Source: JAJRTE01 sp964418585 (GTDB lineage: Bacteria; Myxococcota_A; UBA796; JAJRTE01). Taken from it: DNA of 64,000 bases. Location of the stretch: contig CAYQMG010000089.1 of assembly GCA_964418585.1 (NCBI GenBank), positions 1 through 64,000 of the forward strand, given 5' to 3'. Of this stretch, positions 17,736 to 27,200 are shown piece after piece (position 1 is the first letter of the stretch; every line of letters starts with the position of its first letter). The notes beneath the pieces were generated by a model. That model was not told the origin of the DNA and did not search any database. It saw only the letters and a list, made by a program, of their open reading frames with translations. A program made the position numbers and the translations under genes.

Positions 17736-20700
17736 TCATGGTTGGTCCGTGGCTTTCGTGTCTTCCTGTTGAAGCGCTCGCAGGAGGCGGCGGGCTTCCC
17801 GTCCCGAAGCGCCGTACAGGTCGAGTTGAAGTACGGTTTGAAGGGCAGCTTCGGCTTTCCGTCGGTTTCCCTGGGCTGCGTAGAGCCTGCCGAGCGCGAG
17901 GTGGGCCTCGGCGGACCGCGGGTCGGCAGCGACCGCACTTTCGTATGCCCGGATGGCGTCCGCCAGTCGCCCTTGTTGCTCGTAGTGCTTGCCCTGGCCT
18001 ACATACACTCGGGCAGTGGCAGGGTCGTGTCGAGAGAACCGGGTGGGTGCCGCAGGCTCTTCCTCCTGGTTGGCGTCACCCTGGAGCGCACTTTCGTAAG
18101 GGTCTCGCCCGTCGTCCGGTTGCGGGGTGGCGCGGGTGGGCAGGGACGGGGCATGGATCGGAAGGATGGAGGATGGGAGCGTTGCCAGGGTTCGAGAGCT
18201 GGTGCGGGGTGAGGGCGTGTGGGCCGCAGGTTTTGGTATTGATGAAGGGCTGGCATGCACGGGGTGTTGGTCGGTGGCGCCGGCAGGTCGTGTGGTTCCG
18301 GTGACCGCGCGTGGGACGGGCTGGGGAGTCTGGAGCCTCTTTTCCTGTGCGGTGGTGGTCGAGGTTGCGGCGGTGGTGTGGTCTGGTGCTGGAGGAACCG
18401 CGCGGTCGGAGTGGCGGGGTCCCGTGTTTTTGCGTGGTGCAGGTGAGGATTCCGGGCCGGGCGCCGGGTAGGGATACCGGGACGCTGGTCCGGTCTCTGG
18501 GGGTGCAGGGCGGGGAGAAGCCGGGGGTGAGGGCTGCATGGCCTGGCCGGAACTCGGTGCCGGCGGCGTCTCGCTGGGTCGGGTGGCCGTCATTGGTGCT
18601 GGGGTGTCTGGCCCGGCCGGGGTGGGGAGCAAGTCGTGTCCGGGGCCAAGCGCCGCCACCCGTGCCCGGTCGCTCTGTTCGCGTGGTGGGTGCGTCCCTC
18701 CGAACGGCCAGTGCCACAGCAAGAGGGTCACGCCTGCCAGCCCGACGAGGCCCCACACGATTGCCCAGGGCCGATCGAAGCGCCATCCTGCCTTTCGGCG
18801 TTCCAGTCGGGCCAGGTTTTCCAGCACGCTCAGGGCCGTGCGGCCATCGCTGCCGGTAAATGTGGGGGCTTCGCTCACGATACTGGAGAGAAGCCTTCGG
18901 GCTTCCGGGTAGGCGCCATCGGCGACGCAGGCGATGGCTTCCTGGTACCGTTCGGAAAGGGTCCGCTGCGTTCTCAGTTCTGCGAGTCGTGCCTCCAACA
19001 CTTCTGACGGGCTGAACACGAGTTCGTCCTCGAGCAGGGACTCGGCGCCATCCAGGTCGCCCTCGCGCACCAGTTCGTCGAGACGCCTTTCGATCATGGC
19101 AATCCGTCGTGCCTCGCTGCGGGCAATGCCGGCGCGAAGCCTTTCGAGCAAGGCTTCCGGGACGCTGTTGGATTCGATCCCGGCTGCTTGCACGGTGTTG
19201 GCAGCCTCCCGGAAGAGGGATTCCGCCTGTGATGGATTGAACCGCTCCGCCCGTTCTGCCTCGTCGAGCAGGGGGCCCAGGTGGCGCAGCCAGGCCTGGG
19301 TCGGGGACGGGAGCTGACGTCGCAACAGGGAGAACAGGGCCGTTGCGTCCGAGTGGCCGCGGCGAGTCATCTCCTCGAGGGCGTTGAGCAAGGATGCCTG
19401 GACATCGGAGAGGGCGGCCTGCTGTTCAGGGCTCAGCGCGCCCAGAGCAGCCGCAGCCTCCAGGGGACGCCCGTTCTTGAGCAACCGGCGGATCCGGAGC
19501 ACGCGGCCACCACGCTTGCGTTCTTGCAGCCCTGGATGGTCGGGGAGTGCTCGCAGCGCATCTTCCATGACCCGGTTCCAGGTCGCCTCATCCGGCTCCA
19601 CCTCGTCCAGCCAACGCAGGTAGATTTCCGCCATGGTGTTGGCAGCCACGTCCCTGGCCGTATCGGGCAACGAGTCGAGGACAGTGAGGGCTTGTTCGAA
19701 CTGTCTGCTTTCCGCCAGGACCCTGGCAAGTGCTGCCGTGGCCTCGACGTGGCCGGGTTGAAGGGCCAGCGCGCTCCGGTATGAGGCCGCTGCAACCTCG
19801 TATCGACCTTGCAAGAACGAATTGAGGCCCACCTGTAGCAGCCGCTCGAACTCGGTGCCTTTTTCGTGGTCCGGGGACGACGCTCTTGTTTCCCTGGAAT
19901 CTTCGCGCGAAGGACGGCGGGCCGTGGTGGCCTGCTTGCGAGGGCGCCCGGGCTCCCGGGGCGATTTTTCCGGAGAAGGCGGAGGCGCGTCCGGCACGGG
20001 GGAAGGGGCTGCTTCGTTGGAACCCGGGCGGTTCGGCGTCTCCTCGTGCTCCATCGCTCGCCAGAGTGCCTCGACCGTGTCCTCGGGCAGTTCGGAGTCG
20101 TCGTCCGGGTCCGAAGCAGGATCTTCTGTACCGCCGGCCAGGGCTCGAGTCTCCGGGGCGATTGCCTGGGCTTGGGCCTGGTGCGAGCAGAATCGTTGGG
20201 TGACCCATCGGCGAAACAGGTCGGCCTGGAACAGGTATGCATCGGGGCCAGGGCTGTGGAGTATCGCCTGGGAGCAGAGCCGCTCGAGGCTGACCCGGAC
20301 CTGGTCCAGGGTGAGGTTCGGGTATTTTTCATGGAGCGGTTTCCATAGACTCGCCGGATTGAGGGGGGCGCCGGCAGCGCCTTGGCCGATGGCCGCCTGG
20401 ACCAGGGATTGCTCGAGTTGATCGAGGCCGTCCCACAGGTAGTTCAGTCCCTGGTCGCACATCGCGAGGACCCGCGGCACGGTGGCCATGACCTCGAGCA
20501 ATCCTACCGATTCTGCGGGTGAGTTCCTCGGTGTTTCGTACAGGGCGAACGCCAGGGCCTGGAGGAAATAGGGATGGCCTCCTGCGAGTTGGAGCAGTCT
20601 TCGGATGGCCAGGTCGGTAAACGAGCAGCGGTTGGCACAGGGTTCGAGGAGCAATCGGCGAGCTGCATCGGGGTCCAGGAGTTCGACATCCCGGACTGAA

Positions 20701-21311
20701 GCGGACTCGAGCCATTCCGCCACAGGGGACCTGAGCGGAGGCAGAGGGGTGGAGCCCTGGGCGATGACGAAAGCCGGGCCGTCCGGGGTGGTTGAGAGGC
20801 GGAGGAAATAGGAGAGGACCGAATTGGCTGTTGCGTCGTGGGGGAGTGCGTCGGGGTCGTGGGCGCTGAATTCGTCGACGAGGCAGACGAAGCGTCGTGT
20901 TGTGGCGCACTGCTGCATGGTGGCGATGAGGTGTTCGTGGGCTTCCTCGAGGTTGGCGAACGAGGGTCGGGGTCTGGGTGTTTGTCCGGAAGCGTCGGCG
21001 ATGGCATTGGCGAGGTCGGTGACGAGGTGGGGGAGGGGTTGGTCGGACCGTGGCCCCAGGTCGAAGTACACGGGGCGGAAAGGACCCTGTCGCAATCGGT
21101 CCTCGAGGTGCAGGAGCACGGAGGTTTTGCCGATTTTGCGCGGACCCCGGAGCAGGATGAGGCGGCAGTCTGCGGGACGGAGGCGTTCGGGTACGTACTC
21201 GAGCAACGCTTCCCTGCCGAAGAATGGGCGACCGGGTCGTGCCGGAGAGTTCGGCGAGTAGGGGTTGTTTGGGGTCGTCGAGGGCGAAGCAACCCTTTCG
21301 TGGTCGCTCAT
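17736..21311 (-). CDS. AAA/STAND-like ATPase with TPR repeats and a membrane segment
   Basis: A 1,191-residue protein. The ATG at 21311 has GGAGGTGGG before it. The N-terminal ~400 residues form an ATPase with Walker A GPRKIGKTS (56-64), Walker B in FVCLVDEFSAHDPD and a winged-helix-like region after it, as in AAA_14/AAA_35-type or STAND ATPases. A Pro/Ser-rich linker is followed by TPR-like helices (~490-770; e.g. GRYEVAAASYRSALALQPGH), one membrane segment near 848-868 (IVWGLVGLAGVTLLLW), a Pro/Thr/Ala-rich stretch of over 150 residues and two or three C-terminal TPRs (residues ~1090-1180) that would lie in the periplasm. It precedes the FHA-transglycosylase gene; both are membrane proteins with a cytoplasmic sensor or ATPase part, which suggests a shared envelope function. 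Substrate and trigger are unknown. Confidence 0.75.
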   Translation of the reverse strand: MSDHERVASPSTTPNNPYSPNSPARPGRPFFGREALLEYVPERLRPADCRLILLRGPRKIGKTSVLLHLEDRLRQGPFRPVYFDLGPRSDQPLPHLVTDLANAIADASGQTPRPRPSFANLEEAHEHLIATMQQCATTRRFVCLVDEFSAHDPDALPHDATANSVLSYFLRLSTTPDGPAFVIAQGSTPLPPLRSPVAEWLESASVRDVELLDPDAARRLLLEPCANRCSFTDLAIRRLLQLAGGHPYFLQALAFALYETPRNSPAESVGLLEVMATVPRVLAMCDQGLNYLWDGLDQLEQSLVQAAIGQGAAGAPLNPASLWKPLHEKYPNLTLDQVRVSLERLCSQAILHSPGPDAYLFQADLFRRWVTQRFCSHQAQAQAIAPETRALAGGTEDPASDPDDDSELPEDTVEALWRAMEHEETPNRPGSNEAAPSPVPDAPPPSPEKSPREPGRPRKQATTARRPSREDSRETRASSPDHEKGTEFERLLQVGLNSFLQGRYEVAAASYRSALALQPGHVEATAALARVLAESRQFEQALTVLDSLPDTARDVAANTMAEIYLRWLDEVEPDEATWNRVMEDALRALPDHPGLQERKRGGRVLRIRRLLKNGRPLEAAAALGALSPEQQAALSDVQASLLNALEEMTRRGHSDATALFSLLRRQLPSPTQAWLRHLGPLLDEAERAERFNPSQAESLFREAANTVQAAGIESNSVPEALLERLRAGIARSEARRIAMIERRLDELVREGDLDGAESLLEDELVFSPSEVLEARLAELRTQRTLSERYQEAIACVADGAYPEARRLLSSIVSEAPTFTGSDGRTALSVLENLARLERRKAGWRFDRPWAIVWGLVGLAGVTLLLWHWPFGGTHPPREQSDRARVAALGPGHDLLPTPAGPDTPAPMTATRPSETPPAPSSGQAMQPSPPASPRPAPPETGPASRYPYPAPGPESSPAPRKNTGPRHSDRAVPPAPDHTTAATSTTTAQEKRLQTPQPVPRAVTGTTRPAGATDQHPVHASPSSIPKPAAHTPSPRTSSRTLATLPSSILPIHAPSLPTRATPQPDDGRDPYESALQGDANQEEEPAAPTRFSRHDPATARVYVGQGKHYEQQGRLADAIRAYESAVAADPRSAEAHLALGRLYAAQGNRRKAEAALQTVLQLDLYGASGREARRLLRALQQEDTKATDQP

Positions 21312-21358
21312 GGTACCCACCTCCGAGCGCAGACCCACCTTGGGTGCGGTGTGCTCAT

Positions 21359-21387
21359 ACCTTATCTGAACTCTAACCCCTTGTCAA
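21359..21387 (-). promoter_or_regulatory. strong candidate promoter of the AAA/TPR - FHA/SLT gene pair
   Basis: Reading the minus strand: TTGACA (complement of 21382-21387), a 17-base spacer, TAAGGT (complement of 21359-21364). The transcript would start near 21352, about 40 bases before the ATG at 21311. This is among the best sigma70-type matches in the window. Confidence 0.6.
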
Positions 21388-21501
21388 ACAAGGATTCTCA
21401 TTTCTGGTGCCTTTCCGGGCGTGCTGTCGGGTGAACCTGGATGTCAACTTTGGCGGGGACACGGGAACAGCCCGTGCAAGGCGCGCGCGGGCGGTTCGCA
21501 C

Positions 21502-21531
21502 TTGAGGAAAAGCGGTAACCCGGCCTATACT
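21502..21531 (+). promoter_or_regulatory. candidate promoter of the radical SAM fusion gene
   Basis: TTGAGG (21502-21507), 18-base spacer, TATACT (21526-21531), with the ATG 52 bases further on. It is divergent from the promoter at 21359-21387, so the 270-base gap serves both directions. Confidence 0.5.
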
Positions 21532-21582
21532 CACGCTTTACCCGGGCCGGTCGGCCTGTTTCATTCTTGTGTTGTGGGTGCC

Positions 21583-24180
21583 ATGAACCTTTCCACGGAA
21601 TCCCTGGAATCCCTTCTGGCTCGAGTCGAGCGTCCGGCTCGATATACGGGCCGGGAGGTCAACGCGGTGGTCAAGGATCTCGGTGCGGTGGATCTGGTGT
21701 GGGCCCTTGCATTTCCGGATGTCTACGAGATTGGGATGGACAACCTGGGGGTGCAGATCCTCTATCACGTGCTGAATGCCCGGCCATGGATTGCCTGCGA
21801 GCGGGTGTTTGCGCCCTGGGTGGACATGGAATCCTTGCTGCGCAGTCGCGGGATTCCCCTGTTCACGCTGGAGAACCGGCTTCCGGTCCGCGAGGTGGAC
21901 ATTCTGGGATTCACGCTTCCCTACGAGATCGTGAGCACCAACGTACTGGCGATGTTGGACCTGGCCGGTCTTCCGCTGCGGAGCCTCGAGCGGGATGAGG
22001 GGCACCCTTTGGTGGCAGGGGGGGGCGCCATGGCGTTCAACCCGGAGCCGTTGGCTGATTTTTTTGATTTCTTCGTCCTGGGGGATGGGGAGGAGGTGGT
22101 CCTGGAGATCAGTGAGGTGGTGCGGGGCGGCAAGGAGCGTGGGGATTCCCGTGAGGCCGTGCTGGAGGCGCTCAGCGAGGTGGAAGGGGTCTATGTTCCG
22201 GCCCTGTTCCGTCCGCGCCATGATCGGAGGGGAACACTTGTGGCGACCGAGCCCGTGCACGAGACGGTCCGTCGTCCCAGGCGTCGGGTGGTGTCGGATC
22301 TGGACGCGGCTCCGTTTCCGGTGGCGCCGGTGGTGGCGAACATGCCCACGGTGCACGACCGCCTCACATTCGAGATTGCGCGTGGATGTACCGCTGGCTG
22401 TCGGTTTTGTCAGGCGGGATGTATCTCGCGGCCGACACGGGAGCGTGCGCCGGCCACGGTTCTGGAGCAGATCCAGTGCTCCCTGAACCACACGGGTTTC
22501 GATGCGATTTCGCTGAGCAGCCTTTCTCCCGGGGACTACTCGTGCATCAACACGCTGCTTACCGCGGTGAACGCGCGATATGCAGACGCCATGATCTCCA
22601 CGTCGGTGTCCAGCCTCCAGGTAAAGACACTCACCCCCGAACTCACCCGTGCGGTGGTGGCGGTCAAGCGGTCCAACTTTACCGTGGCTCCGGAGGCCGG
22701 GACGCAGCGGTTGCGCGATGCCATCAACAAGAATCTTTCCGATGCGGATCTGCTGGAGACCACCGCGACGGTATTCCGGAACGGGGGCCAGGGACTCAAG
22801 ATGTATTTCATGATCGGACTGCCCGGGGAGACCGACGAGGACATCCTGGGGATTGCCGATCTGGCCTTGCGTGCGCTGGAGGTGGCGCGGAAGTATCACC
22901 GTCGTCCCACGGTGACCGTGAGCGTGTCCACGTTCGTGCCCAAGCCGTTCACACCCTATCAGTGGGCGGCCCAGATCTCACCGGAGGAGACGCGGCGGCG
23001 ACAGGGGTTGCTTCGGGGCGCGCTTCCGAGGCGGTCGGGGATTCGTATTCGACTGCATGACAGCGACACCACGTTGTTGGAAGGGGTGCTGGGTCGGGGC
23101 GGTCGTGGCGTCGGCCGGGTTCTCGAGGAAGCGTTTCGGCTCGGGTGCCGGTTTGACGGCTGGAAAGAGCATCTGGACATGGCGCGTTGGCAGTTGGCGT
23201 TCGAGCGTGCTGGTGTCCGGCCGGAGGAACTGCTGAGGGAGCGGAGTCTTTCCGAATGTCTCCCTTGGGACCACCTGGATGGAGGCGTTTCCAGAAAGTT
23301 CCTCGAGGAGGAGTGGAGGCGTCACCAGCGTGGATTGCGTGTGGCGGACTGTCGTTGGGGGGATTGCGGGCACTGTGGCGCATGCCGGCGGGAGGTCCGG
23401 GTGACCACCTTTGACGGTCAGGACCCCCTGGCCTCTCATGCAGTCACGCCCGGGGAAGGACGCCAGTACCACCACCCGCAGGCAGCCTTTCCGGCGCTTC
23501 CTTCGCCCTCGAGTGAGCGGCCTGCGGCGCGCCAGGCCCGCCTTCCCTGGCAGCGGATCCGGTTTCGGTATACCAAGACCGGACTCGCCCGGTTCATCGG
23601 CCACCTGGAACTCGTGCGGATTTTCCTCCTCGCACTGCGCCGGGTGGGTGTCCGTCTTCGCTATTCCCAGGGTTTTCATCCGGCGCCCCGCATTGTGTTC
23701 TCCAACCCCCTTCCTGTGGGGGTGGAGAGTCTGGCCGAGTACGTGGACATCGACCTGGTGCGCGAGCACGGGCCCATCGATCCGGAGGCACTGCGCACCC
23801 GACTCAACGACGGGCAACTGCCGGAAGGCCTGTTTTTGACAGCGGTGGAATCGCCCGGGTTTCCCATCAATGGCATGTCTTCGGTGATCTACGAGATTCG
23901 GCTTCCGGAAACGGTGGCCCAGGAAACTCTGGAGGCGGCGGTGGCCCGGTTCGAAACCAGTGGGCCATGGACGCTGCGTCGAAAGAAGCGCACCATCGAT
24001 GTGCATGCTCTGGTGATGGCCCTGGGGGTGCAGGGGAGGGTATTGCGCCTGGAACTGGCCACTCCTCGTTCGGGAACAATGAAGCCATCGGAATTCATCT
24101 CCCTCCTCCTGCCCGCGGTGGACCTCGCCGAGGTGCGCATTCTCAAGTGCGGGTGTCGGTTCGAACCCAGAAACCGGTAG
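21583..24180 (+). CDS. B12-binding-type radical SAM protein fused to a DUF2344 domain
   Basis: An 865-residue protein of the family that TIGR models describe as a radical SAM/DUF2344 fusion; its reaction is unknown, though the family often sits near ribosomal or RNase genes. ATG 21583 starts the region of family similarity; the longer open frame before it is not protein-like. The N-terminal 230 residues form the cobalamin-binding-like domain (DVYEIGMDNLGVQILYHVLN). The radical SAM motif is CTAGCRFC (CxxxCxxC) at about residues 268-275, followed by the TIM-barrel segment with EAGTQRLR and MYFMIGLPGETDED. The C-terminal ~220 residues are DUF2344, beginning RIRFRYTKTGLARFIGHLEL. Between them lies a Cys cluster (DCRWGDCGHCGACRRE), probably a second metal site. 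The gene stands alone between two promoters. Confidence 0.88.
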   Translation: MNLSTESLESLLARVERPARYTGREVNAVVKDLGAVDLVWALAFPDVYEIGMDNLGVQILYHVLNARPWIACERVFAPWVDMESLLRSRGIPLFTLENRLPVREVDILGFTLPYEIVSTNVLAMLDLAGLPLRSLERDEGHPLVAGGGAMAFNPEPLADFFDFFVLGDGEEVVLEISEVVRGGKERGDSREAVLEALSEVEGVYVPALFRPRHDRRGTLVATEPVHETVRRPRRRVVSDLDAAPFPVAPVVANMPTVHDRLTFEIARGCTAGCRFCQAGCISRPTRERAPATVLEQIQCSLNHTGFDAISLSSLSPGDYSCINTLLTAVNARYADAMISTSVSSLQVKTLTPELTRAVVAVKRSNFTVAPEAGTQRLRDAINKNLSDADLLETTATVFRNGGQGLKMYFMIGLPGETDEDILGIADLALRALEVARKYHRRPTVTVSVSTFVPKPFTPYQWAAQISPEETRRRQGLLRGALPRRSGIRIRLHDSDTTLLEGVLGRGGRGVGRVLEEAFRLGCRFDGWKEHLDMARWQLAFERAGVRPEELLRERSLSECLPWDHLDGGVSRKFLEEEWRRHQRGLRVADCRWGDCGHCGACRREVRVTTFDGQDPLASHAVTPGEGRQYHHPQAAFPALPSPSSERPAARQARLPWQRIRFRYTKTGLARFIGHLELVRIFLLALRRVGVRLRYSQGFHPAPRIVFSNPLPVGVESLAEYVDIDLVREHGPIDPEALRTRLNDGQLPEGLFLTAVESPGFPINGMSSVIYEIRLPETVAQETLEAAVARFETSGPWTLRRKKRTIDVHALVMALGVQGRVLRLELATPRSGTMKPSEFISLLLPAVDLAEVRILKCGCRFEPRNR

Positions 24181-24213
24181 TCTGCGAGGCGCTTCGGCAA
24201 GCCGTTCCAACGG

Positions 24214-24243
24214 TTGTCATCCCACTCCCCTGCCCGGTATACT
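24214..24243 (+). promoter_or_regulatory. candidate promoter of the beta-helix surface protein gene
   Basis: TTGTCA (24214-24219), 18-base spacer, TATACT (24238-24243). The GTG start at 24297 lies 54 bases downstream with GGAGGA just before it. Confidence 0.55.
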
Positions 24244-24296
24244 GCCTCCGCGTGCACGGTTGAGACAGGCGTTCCGTCGACCCGGAGGAAAACATC

Positions 24297-27200
24297 GTGA
24301 CGTCCCTTCGCACCCACTTCGTTCGGAACTTCACCGTCCTCTCCTCCTTCTGCATGGTTGCAGCCCTTCATGCTCGAGCCGAGACCTACATCGTGGACCC
24401 CGGCGGTTCCGGAGACTTCGTCGACATCGATACCGCACTGGAAGCGGCCGTTGATGGAGACCAAATCGTGGTGGAACCCGGGACCTACACGCTGACCGCC
24501 GGTCCCCTCGATTTCCGCGGGAAGCAGGTGACGCTCACCGCCTCCGCAGGCCCGGATGACACCATCCTGGATGCGGCCGGACAAACCGGGTGTATCAGGA
24601 TGACCCAGGGCGAGGGGGCGGACACGGTGGTTTCCGGCTTCACCCTGACCGGTGCGACCTCCTCGGCCCTGGCCCTCGAGGGTGCGTCCCCGACGCTCCG
24701 CAACCTGGTGGTGCGAGACAACGTTTCGGAAGACGGGGGAGGGGGCGCAGGTCTTCGGGTCACGGGAGGAGGGACGCCCCGCGTCGAGGACAGTCTATTC
24801 GAAGGCAACGACAGCCTGGTGGACGGTGGAGCCATCGTCATCGAGCAGGGGTCCATTACGCTTCAGAACGTGCGGTTCGTGGAGAACACGAGTGACCTGC
24901 GAGGTGGAGCGGTCGCCGTGTTCGATCCGGTGGAACCGGTTACGCTTGCCAACGTCTCGTTCCTGGACAACCGCTCAGGGACCGGCGGCGCAGTTTATAC
25001 CGAGGGGGACCTCAACGGCACGGCGGTGCTATTCCTCGCCAACGGGGCGGCGACCGGCGGCGCAGTTGCCTGCGTGGGCGCTGCGCTGGGCCTCACCAAC
25101 CTGACGGTGGCGGGAAACTTTGCCGACGAGGTGGGCGGGGGCCTGGTCGCAACATCGTGCACGGCGACACTAACGAACGCGGTGGTTGCGTACAACAAGG
25201 CGCCGTTCGGGGGTGCGGTCGGGACGGTGGAGGATTCCGGGGACAATGCCATCGCCTTCTACTACTCGAGCTTCTTTCGCAACGGTCCGGAACCGTTTCA
25301 CGGGGTCTCGGCCCCGGAGGGGGAGGGCATCCTGGAGGTGGATCCGGGTTTTCAGTTCTACGTGGACGACCTCTCTTCTGCGGGAGACGACCTGCACCTC
25401 CATCCCGGTTCAGGCCTCATCGACGCGGGGCACCCTGACGAGGCGTTCAACGATACAGACGGAACGCGATCCGACATCGGGGCCTATGGCGGACCGTTCG
25501 CAGACACCGCGTATGCCCAGGACACGGACGGTGACACGATGCCGGATGGATGGGAATCTGCGCACGGCCTCGAGCCTTCGATCAACGACGCAGCCTATGA
25601 TGCAGACGGGGACGGGTTGATCAATCTGATCGAGTACCAGGCGGGGTTGTTGCCCGAGCAAGCGGACACGGACGGTGACATGGTGAGCGATGGGGAGGAG
25701 GTAGCGCGCGAGACCGACCCCCGGGATGCGTTCGACCCGGAGGAGATCCTGGTCGTCCCGAACGAACGGCTCACGTCGATCCAGGACGCCTTGAACGCAG
25801 CACGAGACGGGGTGACGATCGAGGTCTTGCCAGGCACCTATTCGGAATCGCTCGACTTTCTTGGGAAGAACGTGCGCCTTCAAGCGGCCTCGAGCACCGA
25901 GGCACCGGTGGTCACCGGAGACGATACGCACGCGCTGCTTCGCATTCGATTCGGGGAAACCGTCGCCACAGTGATCCAGGGCCTGATTTTCTCGGCGGGA
26001 TACACGAACGACAATGGAGGCGCACTCGAGATCTCCCACAGCAGCGTTACCCTGGACGGGGTGACCTTTTCCGGGAACTATGCCGCGGAGGACGGTGGCG
26101 CCCTGTGGGTCCGGGACGGGCGGGTGGTGGGGACCAACCTGACCTTTGACAACAACGGCGCAAGCAGCACCGGTGGGGCGATCGCAGCCACCGACGCTGT
26201 TCTCGAACTCTCCAACGTCTCGTTCACCGGCAATTATGGGTTCTATGACGGTGGTGCCATCGAGGCACGGAATTCTGAACTCCATCTCACCAATGCCCTG
26301 TTCGGGGGCAACGGGACGGCGGGGGACGGGGGCGGCTGCCGAGCGAGCGACTCGAGTTCCTATTTTTCGGACATCCTGTTCGAGGCGAACTCGGCGTCTG
26401 GAGACGGGGGGGCGATCTCGGTGGATGGGGGGACGTTCGAGGCGCTCCGCGTCACTGTGTTGGGGGGCCAGTCCCTGGGGTCGGGCGGTGGGATTCACGT
26501 GCGCAGCGGGGGAGAAGCCCGGGTCACCAACGTGCTCGTCGAGGCGACCTGGGCGTACGAGGGCGGGGCCGTTGCGGTCGAGTCCGGTGCACGGTTGGAT
26601 CTTCTTCATGCCACCCTGGTGGAGTGTTATGCCTCGATTGCCGGGGGAGGCGTGCATGCATCCGGGGCGACGGTGGACTTGTCGCACACGGTCGTTGCCT
26701 ACAACATGGCCTCTGTGGGAGGGGGGATTTTTGTGGAATCTACGGTGGAGTCCGGGGATGAGGAAGGCACCGAGGTGGAGGTGCCCGGGGTGGTGACCGG
26801 GACCTTCAACGACGTGTACGGGAACCGGAGTGGGGACTACGAGGGGATGGAACCGCTTGCCCCGGAGACGAATCTGAGTGTGGAGCCGGGGTTTGTTCGT
26901 CTCGAGGACGACCGGACAGTGGCAGGGGATGATGTGCACTTGCGGCCGGTGTCGGCGCTGGTTGATGCCGGGGATCCGGACGGAGGGCGTGATCCGGATG
27001 GCAGTGTGGCGGACCTTGGTGTGTATGGAGGTCCGGAAGCCGACTTTTCCTATTACGAGGACGGGGATGAAGACGGAATGGCGGACGGGTTCGAGAGTGC
27101 GGTGGGACTCGATCCCACCGTGGACGACGCCTCGAGCGACCCTGACGGGGACGGTCTGACGAATCTGGAGGAAGCGGCCGTGGTGAGCGATCCGTTTGTC

